In this document: positions 4,484 to 5,024 of the stretch, piece after piece
Layout: each line of letters opens with the position of its first letter
How positions within the stretch are numbered: position 1 is the first letter of the stretch
Origin: Thiobacillus sp.
GTDB lineage: Bacteria > Pseudomonadota > Gammaproteobacteria > Burkholderiales > Thiobacillaceae
Length of the DNA: 5,024 bases
Direction: 5' to 3'
Assembly: GCA_003510325.1 (NCBI GenBank)
Contig: DONB01000117.1
Location: 1 to 5,024, forward strand
Translations under genes and position numbers: made by a program
The notes under the pieces: model-generated
What the model was told of the DNA's origin: nothing
Seen by the model: the letters and a program-made list of their open reading frames with translations, nothing else
Database searches by the model: none

Positions 4484-5024
4484 ATGCGCACTCTGCGTTT
4501 CGCCGCCGCCATGGCCTCGGCACTGGCCCTATCCACGCCTGCATCTGCCGGTTTCTTTGACTTCACTCTGGCGCCCTATCTGGGCGCGAGCGTGGGCCAG
4601 GCCACCTCTGACATCACCTGCCCGGCCGCGACCAGCTGCGACGACTCCGATCTGGCCTGGAAGATCTATGGCGGTCTGGAAGTCAACGAATACATCTCGA
4701 TAGAATTCGGCTACGCCGACATGGGCGAAGTCGAATACACGGGTGCGCAAACCGGCACGCGTGAAGTGGACGGCGTCACCATGCGCCTGCTCGGGACCTA
4801 TGCGCTCAGCCCCAATTTTTCGCTGCTCGCTTCGGGTGGCCTGAACATCCTGCAAACGGACGTCAAAGGAACCACGATCGCCGATGACACCGACGTTGCA
4901 TGGTCTTTTGGCTTGGGTGCCCAGTACAACTTCACCAAGTCGCTTGGGCTCCGCGTGGAATGGGAACGTTATTTCGAAGTGGGAAGCTCGAGCTTCAACG
5001 GCGGGACCGGCGAAGCGGACATCG
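4484..5024 (+). CDS. Outer-membrane beta-barrel protein (OmpA/OmpW-like), 3' truncated by window
   Basis: The first 180 codons of an exported beta-barrel protein are present, and the frame is open to the window edge. Residues 1-22 form a classic Sec signal peptide (MRTLRF basic start, hydrophobic AAAMASALALS, ASA cleavage site). The mature part shows alternating amphipathic strands ending in aromatic residues: FFDFTLAPYLGASVG (24-38), LAWKIYGGLEVNEYISIEFGYADMG (57-81), GVTMRLLGTYALSPNFSLLASGGLNIL (97-123), VAWSFGLGAQYNFTKSLGLRVEWERYFEVG (138-167). The pattern of glycine-rich strands, an acidic loop and EFGYADMG is typical of small eight-stranded OmpA-like barrels. C46 and C52 in the first long loop could form a disulfide outside the cell. 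A strong GAGGAG site sits 6 bp upstream of ATG 4484. About one to two more strands and a terminal aromatic residue are expected beyond the window. It may be structural or a narrow channel; an exact role cannot be given. Confidence 0.88.
   Translation, partial: MRTLRFAAAMASALALSTPASAGFFDFTLAPYLGASVGQATSDITCPAATSCDDSDLAWKIYGGLEVNEYISIEFGYADMGEVEYTGAQTGTREVDGVTMRLLGTYALSPNFSLLASGGLNILQTDVKGTTIADDTDVAWSFGLGAQYNFTKSLGLRVEWERYFEVGSSSFNGGTGEADI

Noticed and set aside
1..5024. CRISPR array, tRNA or rRNA genes
   Set aside because: No regularly spaced direct repeats and no cloverleaf or conserved rRNA segments were recognised on either strand.

Overview
The window is a bacterial chromosomal segment, most likely from a Pseudomonadota species of the beta or gamma classes. 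This is inferred from the high-GC flanking genes, the outer-membrane beta-barrel gene and the attC-bearing cassettes. It has two unlike halves. Bases 1 to about 1823 are the distal part of an integron gene-cassette array. They are less GC-rich than the rest and carry small genes of unknown function separated by attC recombination sites. Bases about 1955 to 5024 are very GC-rich and carry ordinary chromosomal genes with good Shine-Dalgarno sites and recognisable families. No integrase or attI site is visible. By cassette orientation they would lie to the left of base 1.

Array, left to right. A cassette from about base 3 to 382 has no convincing gene but holds a long imperfect hairpin (125-194). 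Cassette 383-822 encodes a 110-residue membrane protein. Cassette 823-1359 encodes a 172-residue soluble protein with a CxxCxxH motif, and its last 18 residues are encoded by the attC site itself. Cassette 1360-1817 encodes a 132-residue four-helix membrane protein. The attC sites were placed by consensus and by an internal check. A cassette's leading bases should be complementary to the inverse core at its own tail. This holds exactly for the second and third cassettes, with one mismatch for the first, and not in the normal place for the fourth. The fourth attC keeps a near-consensus right half but has a degenerate left half, so the array may end in a poorly excisable cassette.

Chromosomal part. 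On the minus strand a two-gene operon runs from a likely promoter near 3801-3830. It contains a signal-peptide-bearing aldo/keto reductase (3658 to 2729) whose stop overlaps the start of a multi-pass membrane protein of the DUF6064 type (2729 to 2037). A bipartite hairpin with a short T run (1947-2013) ends this operon and faces the array. Divergent from the reductase is a small VOC/glyoxalase-fold protein (3906-4304). The window ends inside an exported outer-membrane beta-barrel gene (from 4484). No known defence, secretion or biosynthetic system is evident. The least described content is the three cassette proteins, the gene-less cassette, and the coupling of a possibly exported reductase to a membrane protein.
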